Of a stretch of 64,000 bases of DNA, positions 39,201 through 51,160 are shown piece after piece (the first letter of the stretch is position 1; the number at the start of each line of letters is the position of its first letter). Made by a program: the position numbers and the translations under genes. The notes beneath the pieces were generated by a model, which worked only from the letters and a program-made list of their open reading frames with translations, did no database searches and was not told where the DNA came from. Source of the stretch: Tetrahymena thermophila SB210 (Eukaryota; Ciliophora; Oligohymenophorea; Hymenostomatida; Tetrahymenidae). Location of the stretch: the NCBI RefSeq assembly GCF_000189635.1, contig NW_002476559.1, forward strand, positions 186,001 to 250,000, in the 5' to 3' direction.

Positions 39201-42200
39201 TATATTTTAAATTTCATAAATAAATTTATCAATTTTATAAAATTGCAATTCTATTAGCAGTTCTCTACTAAAATTATTTTTTTTGATAACAATACTATAT
39301 GTTAAAATGGAAGATTTAGGATAGGGGGATCTGTAGGGGATTTCAGCTTTATTAGGTAATTATAGAGGTTTTTTAATTTATATTGTCTAAAAATTATATT
39401 ATTTTAAAATTTAGATTAAATATTTTAGCCAATTCAAATAAAAATATTAAAAATATATATTAATTTTTTAGGGGAGAGGGGGATAATCTGATGTAAATAT
39501 ATGAAGATTTGTGGTACTTATAAAATAAAACTCATTAAACTTAAAAGTGATAAGAGTACTATGTTCTGAAGCCCACCCTCCAAGAATAAATTTAATAAAT
39601 TATTTAATTTTTAAAATTATTCCTTAAAGTTAATTTAAGTTATTTTTGTTTTAAAAACACAATATGACTTTAAAAAATTAAATAATTATGAAAGTAAGTA
39701 TAATGAAATATTTAAATTACCTAAAAAAGGGTTTATTACATCTGTAAATTCAACAATTTGAAAGAGGACTAAAATGACATTAATGAAGACTAAATTTTAT
39801 CTAAAGTATTAGCAGAAGGAAGCTCATAATAGCATTTAAGCTAACTTAAGGATGATGAAGAAGGTGTGTTTTAAGTTTAGCTATTAAAATTTTAAATGAA
39901 AAAATTATAATTAAAGTAAACTCCGTTTGATATTCCTATAACCTAAGTTGAATAATAATTAGTTGTTGGATTAAATATTTAAGTATTAGCGGCTAGATTT
40001 GGAAATGATTAGTAAAGTTTATTGATCAACCCCCAAGTATTTGTTGATGGATTTTACTGAAAAATAGAAAATGAATCGTATTAAGTTACATAAGGAAATA
40101 TTTAACCTTAAACATTTAGAATTTCAAATGATTTTAGGGTTTATAATAAGTTGGAATCTCTAATACTCAACTATAACTATAATTTATCCAAGCTATAAGT
40201 ATTAATTTAAAAATAAGCTTATACTATTAACTGACTATTTTAAATCTTCATAACTAAATGCTAAGCTTTTGTTGGTGGAGGGATGATTGTAATTAGCTGT
40301 GGAGTACTTAATTAAATTACATTATTTACAGTAGTAACATTATATGTATAAACCCTTATTTTTGGTATTACTTTACGAACGTTAAGGACAAATATTCTGT
40401 TATATTAGTAATCAAATAACATTGAATATACTGGGTCTGTATTTTAAATTTGAAGGCTCCTCGCTTAGCTATTCATATAGTCACTTTGTGTTGCAAAATC
40501 TAAATAGAATATCATAAATCCAGTTTCTAAATGATGAATTAAAATTGAGTTTATATTATCATAATTAATGATATTTAAATTTGCTATGCTAGAGTACTAC
40601 ATCAAAAGCTTATCAGCTATTACATCTATTCTATATATAGACGAATTAATTAAGAAAACAATAATTTAATTTAAGTTAGAAATTGACACAATTTACTTAA
40701 CTTTGCTTGTAAATTAAAAATTAAATGATTGAATTTAAATCAATGGATTATATGACAACTTTATTAGCTTAAAATAAAAGTCTTCACAAAAAATAAATTT
40801 GTCAAGAAAATAAGCATTTTTTATCTCAAAATTGACCTAATAAAGTTATTACAAATTACTAGCAATTTCACCAAATTAAATTATCTACTGATCAGTAATA
40901 ATATAAAAGAATCCATTTTAAAAGCGCGTTTAACGTACTAAACTTAAACTCTAAACAAACTTTCCTTGCTGGCCTTAATTTCCAAACTACCATGCATTAT
41001 TATCAGTATCTATATAATATAACATACTAGAATTTTAGCTGTAAAAGTAACTTGGTTATTTTTATTAAACCATACTTAGTTCTATTTTATCAGTATTAAA
41101 TGAAAAATCCATTTAATAAATTCTATTTTTTTATAAAAATGATTAATGTATTAAAAATGTTAAAACATATTTTAAATAAACTTTATTAATAAATAATATA
41201 CTCTAAGTAATATGCATCTATGTGACACATTAGATTATGTTCTTTAATAAACATAGCTTTTTTGAGAGGTGGATTATACTTGTAGGTAAAATAATTTGTG
41301 TAAGAAAAAGTTCTCACATCAACTGTGAAAATATTAAGAATTAAAGATTTATAAATGAGCAACTGATAATGCTCTTCATCTAGAAAAACCATATTAACGT
41401 TTCCATTTTCAATGTACTATGAATTAAGAATTTATTTAATTAAAACTCCTGTTGAAAGTCGATGTACAGCTAGTCTATAACTTAAAACATTTTTGTACCA
41501 TTCACTATATAAATAAATATGATCCATCTTTTCAAATACTATAAAATTAGTAATAAGAGGATTTTATGTAGAAATAGATAAAATAAATTATTAAGTCATT
41601 CTATCCATTATCACTAATAATGTATACTAAAAAGAATAACTTTTAGTATTAATATATTTCATTCCAAGGATATTATCAGTGTGATAGCTAAGTTACTACT
41701 CATAAGCAAAAGTATGAAAATTATAGGTTTGAAGTGAATAAATCATATTAATTAAGACTTTTACATAAAACTTACCATAAACTGGATCGAGGTCAACATA
41801 TAAATCTATCATGTTTGGTATTGTGTAAGTTGTGTAGGTATTTTGTTTAATGGGAGGATTTGCATTTGGAGCATCACAATAGTAATGCATGAATAAATTT
41901 TGATTATTATTTATAGATATAATTCTTTTATTGATAGGATCGTGATAATAAGATACTATTTTATATGGTATTTGTTAATCAGGTGGAATAGAAGCAATAC
42001 TTGCATTATACTTTGCTTATTCTAAAATATGAGTATTAATTATATACAACAGAGTTTAATTTGAATATTGCCATACTGCAAAAGTCATATCGCTTGAATA
42101 ACTTATTATAATATCAACATCTAAATCTAAAAAAGCTCTTAAAATATTTTAAGTCTATCCACCTTTAAATTAACTTACATTTGTACTATTCATATTCCAT

Positions 42201-45200
42201 CTATAAAAATTATTTGTTGTATCATTACTATAAGAGACAATCCAGTTATTATTAATATCAATAATGATATCATTTATAGTTGATTTATGAGCTCCTGAAT
42301 ATATTTTTGGTTTGGTCATAGTAGTTGTGTCTATTTGGTGAATATTCTTTTTTATAAAATTAAAATAAAGAAATCTTTATTTTGACAAATCTAAAATTAT
42401 TTTGAATTTGAATTTAAGATGGTAAATATTTTTGCAAATTTTTTATAATGGTAAGAATTTTTTAAAAAAATTTTTTATCTTTTAGATAATGTTAAAATAA
42501 AAAACCTTACATTATTAAAGGCATAAATAGAGCGATTATTTTAATTATAATAAATTCCATTAAAGTAATATGCTGAATCTATGTATGCATAATAATTAGT
42601 AGAGATTCCACCTGAATAAATATTTCCATTTTCAAAACCTAAATATAGCTTTTTAGTAATGGGATCTATAGCCATACTTGAAATTTTATCAGCAAATGTA
42701 AGAAGCATTTAATTATTGTATTGATAACTGAAAGAAATAACCTTTTATTATTAAAAAAGTAAATATCAAACAAAATATTTAAATTAAATTACTTAGTTTT
42801 GTATTGCTGGAAAAGCTGTATTTTGTACAAAAAAATGCTATTCAGGATTAGAAAGAGGGGCACTTAATTTTTAAGGAACTGAAGCAGAAAAAGTATATGT
42901 ACCATAAATGTAAAGCGAAGTACCAACCCAATAAAAGTAAGCAATATTATAATCTTACTGGTAGACCATAAAATTTTTAGTAACTACATCAACACTAATA
43001 GCAACTGGTTTATTTATCGAGTATCTTTTAACACCAGAAAAAAGAAAAGGGTATATATACAAAATATTATTTGAAACAGTTGAAAAAAAAAGATATTTAA
43101 TTTCAGAGTAATATTTTGCAAATCCCAGGTTTCCACTATACGAATTAGTCATCAAAATAGCTTTAGTAGCAAGATTCATAATTATTACTCGGCCTTAATT
43201 AGCTCTTATAAAATAGGCATAGTCTATTCCATTATTATTTTCAAGAACTGCATAATAAAAACTATCATTAATGACTGAAGTAAAGTTCATCGTAATAAAG
43301 TTATAAACTTTCAATTACTATGCATTATTGAAGGCAATAAAAGTATTTTTGTATACATACATATTATTTATTGACAAAGTTTTTAAGTCTAAAGATAGAG
43401 TTGCATTTAATGTAACTTTGAAAGGATTATAATTCCATAAAACTATAGTATTATCATTATAGAGGCATGCTAATAGATTAGGTATAACTATAGTCATATC
43501 TAATATCTATCTATAGCAAAACTAATCTACTAAAATATTACATGAAGGATGAAATTGTTCTATTACTAATCTGTAGTCTGTTACATTTCCTTAGTTTTCT
43601 AAGACCCTTTCTTCCCATATCTTAAAGCTTCCATCAATAGAGTAAGTGATAACCCTATCATAGAGTCTATCAAACAAAATTCCATTCACTGCGTCAGTGT
43701 GATACTTCATTTTAGTTTTAATATTTTTCTTCTTATCAGTAATCTACATTTGGACTGGAAGTTACTTAGGATCTTAAGGAAGATGAGTTAATTAAAGAAT
43801 AGTTAATTCTGAAGAGAGAATAAGTAAATTTTAATTATTAACTGCAACTTGATTTACTGGATTTAATTATTTGAAAAATAAATTATATTAGTAAATTAAA
43901 ATAATTCCTGTATTATCATCAAATTAATTTACTGATACATTTCCATTAGAAGAAATAAAAACAAAGTAATTATTTGTAATAAATCTATACTAATTATCTG
44001 AATTTACTTAAGAAATGTATGAGTATATCTATTAATTTGTATCATAAATATATAAAATCACTTCTGAAATACTACAGCTAAAGAAATAAATAATATTTGA
44101 CATTTAAGGGGATGGATTTGCTAATATTTACTAAATAGGATTACCATGATACGTTTCAATTTCATTGCAATTAAAGCTGTTATATATAAATAATGAGTAA
44201 TCATTATCTATTTATATAAGATAGCTTGAATTAGATAGTTGTAGCACTAAGTTAACAGGACTATTAAATGAACACTAATATTAGAAATTGTCTGGTTAAT
44301 TGATGCTAATCCAAACAACTATCTTTTAGTCCTATCCATAGCTTATAAGCTAATAATTTGGTAAAATTAATATTCCAGTAATTGATTTTATATGGGCATT
44401 ACTAAACAATTTATAGGAAGAGCTAATTAATGTAGAAGTAGTTTACTGCTAATATATAGGCAAATTTACTATTTCAGACATATAAACTACTGCAAAATTA
44501 TTTAATGTATCAGTATTTTCCATTAAAATAACATAATCCTTTGTTATTTAAACTAATTTATAATAGCCTATTAATGATTTAGGTAATAATATTTTAAATA
44601 ATATTTAATTGTAATTTAAATTCCATATTATTAGTTATGTTCTACTAACTGATATAAGAATTTCTTAACCTTGAGGGAACTATGCCTGCTAAATTGATGT
44701 ATTCCCTAGATCATTAATTTTATTTACTCTTAAATTATACATTCCAATAACTCCATCATCATGTCCTATTAATTATCCTACAGGCTAGTAATTTTGATTG
44801 TCTAATATGATTATTTTTGAGCTATAATTTCCTCCAACCATTCCTTAAACTATTATTTTACCTGAAGATGATGAAATCATGCTTAAAAACACATCAAAAA
44901 AACTTTAACCTTACTAATTCATTGTTGGGCAAGGTAAGAGAGGCTTGCATAGGCTTGTTTATGAGTCAGAATAGTAAGAGTTAGGGCAGATAGATTAACA
45001 AGAATTTGATTGAACATCATATGATTAACCAAAGTTACAATAAGGAAGGCATGTATGATTATTTTAATCTAATCTGTAACCACTGTTGCATTAAGAGCAT
45101 TATAAACTATTGTTGCATTAAAAGCAGTTTTAAGGGCAGTTTTAGCATAAAACTTTAGTTGATTTATACAAAATATTTACTAAAATAAAAGTAATTACTA

Positions 45201-45216
45201 TCAACTACAACTACAT
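33268..45216 (-). CDS. Array gene D: giant WD40/beta-helix/polytopic membrane protein, about 3495 aa
   Basis: Same architecture as B and C. Fourteen exons: 45216-42793, 42741-42511, 42346-41202, 41122-39721, 39199-37462, 37398-37267, 37220-36660, 36610-36429, 36367-35980, 35760-35230, 35179-35114, 35057-34866, 34816-34227, 34173-33268 (10488 nt, divisible by three, stop TGA). Exons 1-9 are identical in length to those of C. The tail exons differ by small multiples of three. A clean stretch is exon 7: WNQKYYTDGSFDCKEC-type Cys-rich sequence, then a first membrane segment around AINLVPTIFIALGMVVYVL (about 36933-36870). The intron between exons 4 and 5 is the longest of the array (521 nt) and holds G-rich tracts on the plus strand. 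The start codon matches C, with two extra codons relative to A. Function is inferred only from domains. Confidence 0.87.
39200..39720 (-). other. Expanded intron of gene D with G-rich and C-rich tracts
   Basis: This is the intron between exons 4 and 5. Plus-strand tracts ATAGGGGGATC and TAGGGGATTTC lie near 39320-39345, AGGGGAGAGGGGGATAAT near 39470, and GCCCACCCTCC near 39570. The tract positions differ from gene C, so the tracts seem to be expanding or changing quickly. Confidence 0.5.
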
Positions 45217-45289
45217 CTAATCTAATTTTTTACAAATATTGTTGTCAACTTATTATTAGCTTTTGATTTTTAAAAAATGTATATTTTGG

Positions 45290-45905
45290 TAAAAAATTAA
45301 TTAATTAAAAATATCAATTTTAAGCTAATTAAATATGAAAAAGTTTTTATTAAATATGAAAAAATTTTTATTGAGAGAATATTTACTCCAAAAACTATAA
45401 ACAGAAAATAGATTACATGTGAATCAATTTATTAAAACCTTAGATTAACTTTCTTCCTTTTTTTTCACTTCAGTTAAATTCTTTTACTCCTATTCCTATT
45501 ATAAATTTAATTTGATAAATAAAAAAATATACTAACTTGTTAAAGGTTTTTTTTGCACACATTAATTTTTTTTATGTTAATGATAATTCTGAGGAGTCTA
45601 ACATTTATTATTTAAACAAAAAATAATTAGATTTAAGGTACAAAAAATAATTTATCCTTTTAAAGTAGTTTTAAATTAAAATAGAAGAAAAAAGTAAATA
45701 ATTAATTTAACTTACTAAATACAAAGGTAAAATATTTTAAATTAAAATCCTAATATTTATAAAAATATAAATATTACCTAACTTGTTATATTTGAAATTT
45801 AAAGATATTTTTTGATAATATACTTGAAATATATTTAAATTATGATTATCTCTACTGGTTGAATTTCTAAAATGAAACAAAATGTAACATAATTCAAGAA
45901 ACCAC
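45290..45905. repeat. Upstream repeat of gene D (single 538-bp type unit)
   Basis: One unit of the family seen upstream of A and C. It includes GAGGAGTCTAACATTTATT at 45591, ACTAAATACAAAGGTAAAATATTTT and CTACTGGTTGAATTTC near 45857. A short internal duplication of AAATATGAAAAA.TTTTTATT occurs near 45330-45370. Confidence 0.75.
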
Positions 45906-46154
45906 TCAATTACAAATTATTGCCTAAAATTCTTATCTTAATAAATTATTTATTTCTAAAATTTAGCTATATATTTGTTATGTTTGTTTTGTGTGTAAAA
46001 AATATAAAGTATGTAAGATAAATTATATATTAAAATTGTAATATTCAAAAATAAATCTAATACATTATTATTTATTTTGTATTTTGGATTTAAATAATTC
46101 TGTAAAGATAAATTATTTGTAAATATTATATGCACATCAAAAGAGGACTTTTTT

Positions 46155-46571
46155 TCAACCTTAAATTTCCATAATATTTCTAAAATTTTTCATCAAAGTC
46201 TTATGTTTGTTTTTGATTGAACAAAGGAAGAAGTTTTGCAGCGTAATATTAATAAAAAATAATATAAGAGGAAAAGATGCATCGTAGAAAATCTTTTCAT
46301 CATCTTGTAATTCTATAATGGCTCTGTCTAAAATAGGCGAACTGGTAATAATCTTAGACAAGTCTTAATTACCTTAAATGTGTTTCCATAATTGATCCTT
46401 GGTAATACTTTTATCCTTAGCAAGCTTAGATACTATTTTGAAGATAGCCTTTTTCTATTCATCAGTAATTTTAATTGAAGCAATTATTTATTAGCTGAAA
46501 ACCTTATCAACATCATCATCGTCATCGATTCTTATTTTCTTCATTTGATTTTTGATTTCTCTTTTATCTTG
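46155..46571 (-). pseudogene. Truncated gene fragment, possibly an MCM3-type C-terminal winged helix
   Basis: One open minus-strand frame runs from the gap edge (46571) to TGA at 46155-46157, about 138 codons. It has a charged linker containing IDDDDDVDK, then ITDEQKKAIFKIVSKLAKDK, a short loop, ITKDQLWKHI, and PILDRAIIELQDDEKIFYD. The order (linker, helix, helix, L.DD.KI-strand) recalls the winged helix at the C-terminus of MCM3 replication proteins. That is a pattern resemblance only, not a match I can test. The last residues look unlike that family and may be intronic or decayed. No 5' part appears right of the gap, where repeat sequence resumes, so I treat it as a truncated copy. Confidence 0.45.
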
Positions 46572-46671
46572 NNNNNNNNNNNNNNNNNNNNNNNNNNNNN
46601 NNNNNNNNNNNNNNNNNNNNNNNNNNNNNNNNNNNNNNNNNNNNNNNNNNNNNNNNNNNNNNNNNNNNNNN
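46572..46671. other. Assembly gap (100 N)
   Basis: Exactly 100 undetermined bases, the usual placeholder for a gap of unknown size. It interrupts the gene fragment described at 46155-46571. Confidence 0.99.
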
Positions 46672-46970
46672 TTCCTCTTTATATAAAATAATTTATAAAA
46701 TTGTAAATTTATTTGTTGGAAAAGTAGAAATAAATTAATATTTAAAAATTTTTTTAAATGTATTAAAAGTTATTAAATAAAATTTATTTCTAATTTTTTA
46801 CTAAAAAAATAAAATATTTAAATTATTTTTTTTCTCTTACTAAATAATTTTTTATTTCATATTCATAAATTTACATTTGATTTTTATATCAAAAATTAGA
46901 TAAAAATCAAAAATACATGCTTTTTAATTCTGAAAATTTTTTTCTTTTAATTTTATGGAAATTAATGATT

Positions 46971-48280
46971 ATTTGATTTATTTTGATGAATGTAACCTAA
47001 AAATAATAATTAATTAGATTCTATTTGTTTTAATTTACTCTTTTTAAAATTTTATTTTTCTTTTCTAAATTAAAATATGTAAATATTTAAAATGATTCTA
47101 GTTAAAACAAATATTAAATTATTTACTTTAAATTAATATTAAAAGTATCTAAACTTAATTTGTATTTAAAATGCTTCTAAACACTTGTCATAAAACAATT
47201 AGTTCACCTTTCTAAAGTATATTTTTTTAATTAATAATACTTATTTTTTTTCAAAGTAAATATTAATCAATATAAAACAGTTAACATTTTTAGAGTATGT
47301 TTTATAGTTCTATCAAGTAAATTTTAATAATGTAAAATTATTTTTTGAATATTTTATTTATACTCTCTAATAAATTAAAACTGGAGACTTAATTCATAAA
47401 AATATCAGATAGATTCCATTGATTCAAAAAATACTGCTTCAAAATTATTTATTTAATAAATTAGAAATAACTTAAAAGTAAAAATATACATAAAATAATA
47501 ATTAATAAAGAAAAAATAAAAGAAATATTTATATCAAAAAATTTGTATTCAACATCTATTAGTTAATTTATCATATTATTTACAAATATTTTTATAATGA
47601 TTATTAATTAGTCATAAAACATGGATTTCTGATAGTTAATTATTATTAGTCACTTGAATGTATAATTATTTTATACTATTTCAAAATAAAAATAGTCTTA
47701 GACTTAATATTTGTTAATTTTATAACAAAATTGAAATAGATTATAAAATGAAACTAAATGGTTTAGGCTTAGTTATTAAAAGTGTCTGCTTTAATTTTTA
47801 GTGTAAATTTAGTTTTTTTAATTAATGGTCATTTTAATAATATTCAAAAGAAAATTAAAAATTTTTTAGTTATGCGTGGTTTTTAGTGCAAATATTTTAT
47901 TTATTTTTTGGGTAAATAATAACTTATCAAAAAAATTTTAACTAAAAAGTAGAGATAAAAAAAATTACTTAAGAATGCTTAAATTTTGCCTTCCTTATCA
48001 AATAATATAGCAATTTGACATTTTTGGAGCCTCAGTTAACTTAAGCTACAAAAAGGATAATTAATTTAGAACACCTTTTGGTGGATCTGTAACAGCTATA
48101 TGCTTTTTTTTTATAATTATCCTATGCTATTCAAACGTAAAGAGATTTTATTAATCCTACTTTTACAAAATATTTTATTCAAAGTTATGAAAATAAAAAT
48201 ACTAAGATATATATTATAAAAAAGATATCTGATTTGCTTGCCAAAAGTAATAGATTTTTTATAAGAATCCATGAATGATC
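46971..48280. other. Long AT-rich stretch without a gene
   Basis: Homopolymer-rich, very AT-rich DNA. I see no reading frame with coding-like residue use on either strand, no RNA gene and no repeat of the array type. Confidence 0.6.
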
Positions 48281-48751
48281 TCACTTTATAATTATAAAAG
48301 CTTAGGTGTAATATTCTGTTTCTACTTAGTACAACACATAACCTTCAACATTAACATTGGGTAAAGACACGTAAATGATAGCGATTTCATATGATTAAAG
48401 TAACTTTGTATCTAGACCTATGGTCAATATTACATTAGTTTAAAGCAGCGTCCATAGATTTCCTGATGGTACAGTTAATGTCACAAAAGTAATTTTCATA
48501 TTTATTAGAAATTAACAATTAATTAACCATTAATTTGATTTACTATTAAACATAGACTCCTTTGTATTTAGAGCCTTGCACTATTGATCACTTTATTAAT
48601 CTCCCTAGTTATAATTTTAATTGGACTCTAGCCTTTTAATAATAAAATATATCAGATTACTTATGTCTACAGTAAATAAATAATATTAAAAATATTGTAA
48701 TCTAAGTTTGTAAGTTAATATTAATTCATTATCCAAGAAAAAATAGAACAT
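48281..48751 (-). CDS. Doubtful reading frame, 156 codons, unknown
   Basis: Read with TAA/TAG as Gln, this frame is open from an ATG at 48749-48751 to TGA at 48281-48283. Sequence includes YKLRLQYFQYYLFTVDISNL, a Gln-rich middle (NYNQGDQQSDQQC) and VTLTVPSGNLW near the end. I recognise nothing. With a single stop codon, open frames of this length arise by chance fairly often. Support is limited to base composition being less AT-rich than the flanks. It overlaps the frame at 48726-49031 by 26 bases in another frame, so the two could be pieces of one decayed gene. Confidence 0.25.
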
Positions 48752-49031
48752 ATAAAATTGGTGGTGTTTTTGTAAATTAAGATTTCAATTACATAAAATT
48801 TTCTGTAACTCCCTGTATAAATTCTACTACTGCTAACCCCTTGAATCCTTGGAATCCATAATGTGAGTCCTCTTCTAAAATTAAATCTAGTATAAACTAG
48901 CAATCAAGAATGAGATTCCTTATTTCTAATAATATTTTAAACCCTGAAAAGACTACAGAATCTATTACCTCTTTTATTGATTCACAAATATACAACATTT
49001 AGATGGGCTCAGTATAACATTTACCACTCAT
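48726..49031 (-). CDS. Doubtful small reading frame, 101 codons, unknown
   Basis: ATG at 49029-49031, TGA at 48726-48728. The residue mix is protein-like: MSGKCYTEPIQMLYICES at the start, then LDLILEEDSHYGFQGFKG and FIQGVTENFMQLKS, ending in a hydrophobic ILYVLFFLG. No family is recognised. It overlaps the following frame by 26 bases. It could be a short gene, an exon whose neighbours I missed, or part of a decayed gene. Confidence 0.3.
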
Positions 49032-49390
49032 TTCAATAATTATATATTTAAAAGTAATTAAACAATAACATAAAAACAGATGTATACGACTGCAAATATT
49101 TACATTAATGAGTAAACGCTTTAAACAGACGAGAGTATATTTCCTATCTCAAGTGTCCACACTGAAAGATTATTGCAATTTAAATAAAGTGAAGTTTAAT
49201 AATAGAATGCAATTGGAAATTTTTCTGTATTCGGAGATTTTTATATTTTGAGAAGCAACTATTCTACTTTTTCAAATAAAAGTTATTTAAAATTAAATCA
49301 AGTAATCAGCTATATTGGTGGATTTTGTTAAGTTTTCTTTCTGATTTCGGCATTTTTAGGTAAAAATAAATAAATATCTAGAATAGAAAT

Positions 49391-51160
49391 TTATTAATTC
49401 AATTTAATAAAGTAAATAGATATAATACTTATGTGTTTTACAATGAACTTGCAAATAGATTGTATGATTTTGAATTAGAACCGCAAAATTAAAATTAAAA
49501 AAATTATCATCCAAACAAAAGAAGCGAAAAATTAAAAAGTATTTTAGAAAATTTGGATTAAAAAATTGATTATTAAAAAAATGCAACTAACCCATTAATT
49601 TAAAATAATGATTATAGCTTATCTAAAGCTAATCACAAAGCACCTTAAAATTTTTCATAGTAAATAAATATTATTGACAAGGATAGCAATTAAAAAAGAG
49701 ATTTTTAAGAAAAAAGTTTTATTTAAAACCATTCTATATTAGCAAACTAAGAAGATTATACTAAGCATTTAAACCACTCAGTTATACACTTAAATTTATA
49801 GCATCTTAATGAAAATTAAGCATAGGATATTAAGATTATTTAAAATAATAATATGGGTATTATTGATAAAAAGAATTAAATTAATTAATTTGAAAAAAAG
49901 TCTGATTCCCCTATTTATTTTAAATAACTATATTTAAAAGATAATCCAAATGCATAAACTCTAAACCAATAACTTGAAAAGCAAATACAAAAAGAAGAAT
50001 TCGTTTTAGGTTTAAAATAAGCTTAATTTCAAAATACATTAACAAAATTAAATTTAGACGAATAGGAACACAAACACTATAATGGTTCGAAAAGAATGTC
50101 AATGTCTTTATCCCCTATTAAATTAGAAAAATATGCTTCTTTCCAAAAATTAAAAATGTCTTCTGAATAATATTTGGATAGAGAGCTCAATTTGGTTATA
50201 AACAGAGATAGAAGTCTTTGGATGGATTTTAAATATTTTTTAAATTAATTATCTTGTGGACGTCTATTTAAAAGTCCTTAAATAAAATTACTTAATAAAG
50301 CTTTTAATTAAATAAGCTAAGATTTAGACATATTTACAATCTTGAATAATTTTAAGGAATTAGATAAATTAAAGAAAGTTTTATTGAACGAAGATTAGCA
50401 AGCTCTTTTTAACTTTTTTCCAAAACCAGTTATTAAAATGGTAGATGATACAGCTATTTTGAGTTTAAAATAAGTAAAGTAGGAAGAGTAGGAATAAAAA
50501 AATAAAATAGACTAATTGAATAAAAATAAAAAAAAGCTAAAAATTTAAATAAAGAATTTTAGTGTGATAGCTAAAGCAATCATTAAATTCAAAAAAGGAA
50601 AAAAAACTAAAATTTCTTGCTATCAAAAATTGTTTAATCATTATTAAAAACTTGTCGAATAACCTAATCAAAAGTATATTCATCTATTAATTTAATTAAT
50701 TTTATATTTACTTTTATTATAAAATAATTAGTAACTTCTAGTTATCACTAAACAAAAAACTAATAGATTGCCTAGGTCAAGAGATGAATAGCATTTTTGA
50801 AGTAGCAAATAAGTAACTAATTTATTTTTAAGATATAAAATCAACACATTCAATATAATAAACAGAATAAAGAACAAAAATATTTTTTAGGAAAATTTAT
50901 AGCAATAAAATTAAAGGAAATACTAGCATGTAAATTCTGCTTAAATTAATAGTTCATAAATTTTCAATCTTGATGAAATTAACTAAATAAGATAAAATTA
51001 AGGTGAATTACATTATAATTAGTAAAATTTTTATCATATTTAGGAAAATTTAAAAGAAACGGCTAAATAAAAAGAGTAAGAGGGTTTAATTATATTTACT
51101 GATGAAAATGAAGATTATTAAGACCAACAATAAAATATAAATTCTAATGTTACAAATTGA
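49391..51160 (+). CDS. Gln/Asn/Lys-rich protein of unknown function (5' end unresolved)
   Basis: The only plus-strand gene in the window. The frame is open upstream to a TGA near 49187, but there is no convincing start, so a 5' exon is probably missing; 49391 marks where coding-like sequence begins. The product opens with a low-complexity stretch (FYNELANRLYDFELEPQ, then many N and Q), has SMSLSPIKLEKYASFQKLKM near 50100, and a denser central block: NRDRSLWMDFKYFLNQLSC, then LDIFTILNNFKELDKLKKVL and FNFFPKPVIKMVDD (about 50205-50460). A Lys/Gln-rich coiled-coil-like stretch and an acidic end (FTDENEDYQ) follow. An in-frame TGA at 50798-50800 is removed if 50741-50890 (GTTATC...TTTTTTAG, 150 nt) is an intron. 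The gene converges on gene E. No function can be assigned. Confidence 0.6.

Larger units (their letters stand above)
45930..46970. repeat. Right copy of the flank repeat (partner of 4250-4805)
   Basis: It matches the left flank on both sides of the assembly gap. The copy therefore spans the gap and contains a longer piece of the embedded gene fragment than the left copy. Confidence 0.75.

Noticed and set aside
50776-50805. A 30-base intron (GTCAAG...GTAG) removing the TGA in the plus-strand gene
   Set aside because: It is much shorter than the other introns inferred in this window. The 150-base alternative (50741-50890) is in phase and has a better acceptor.
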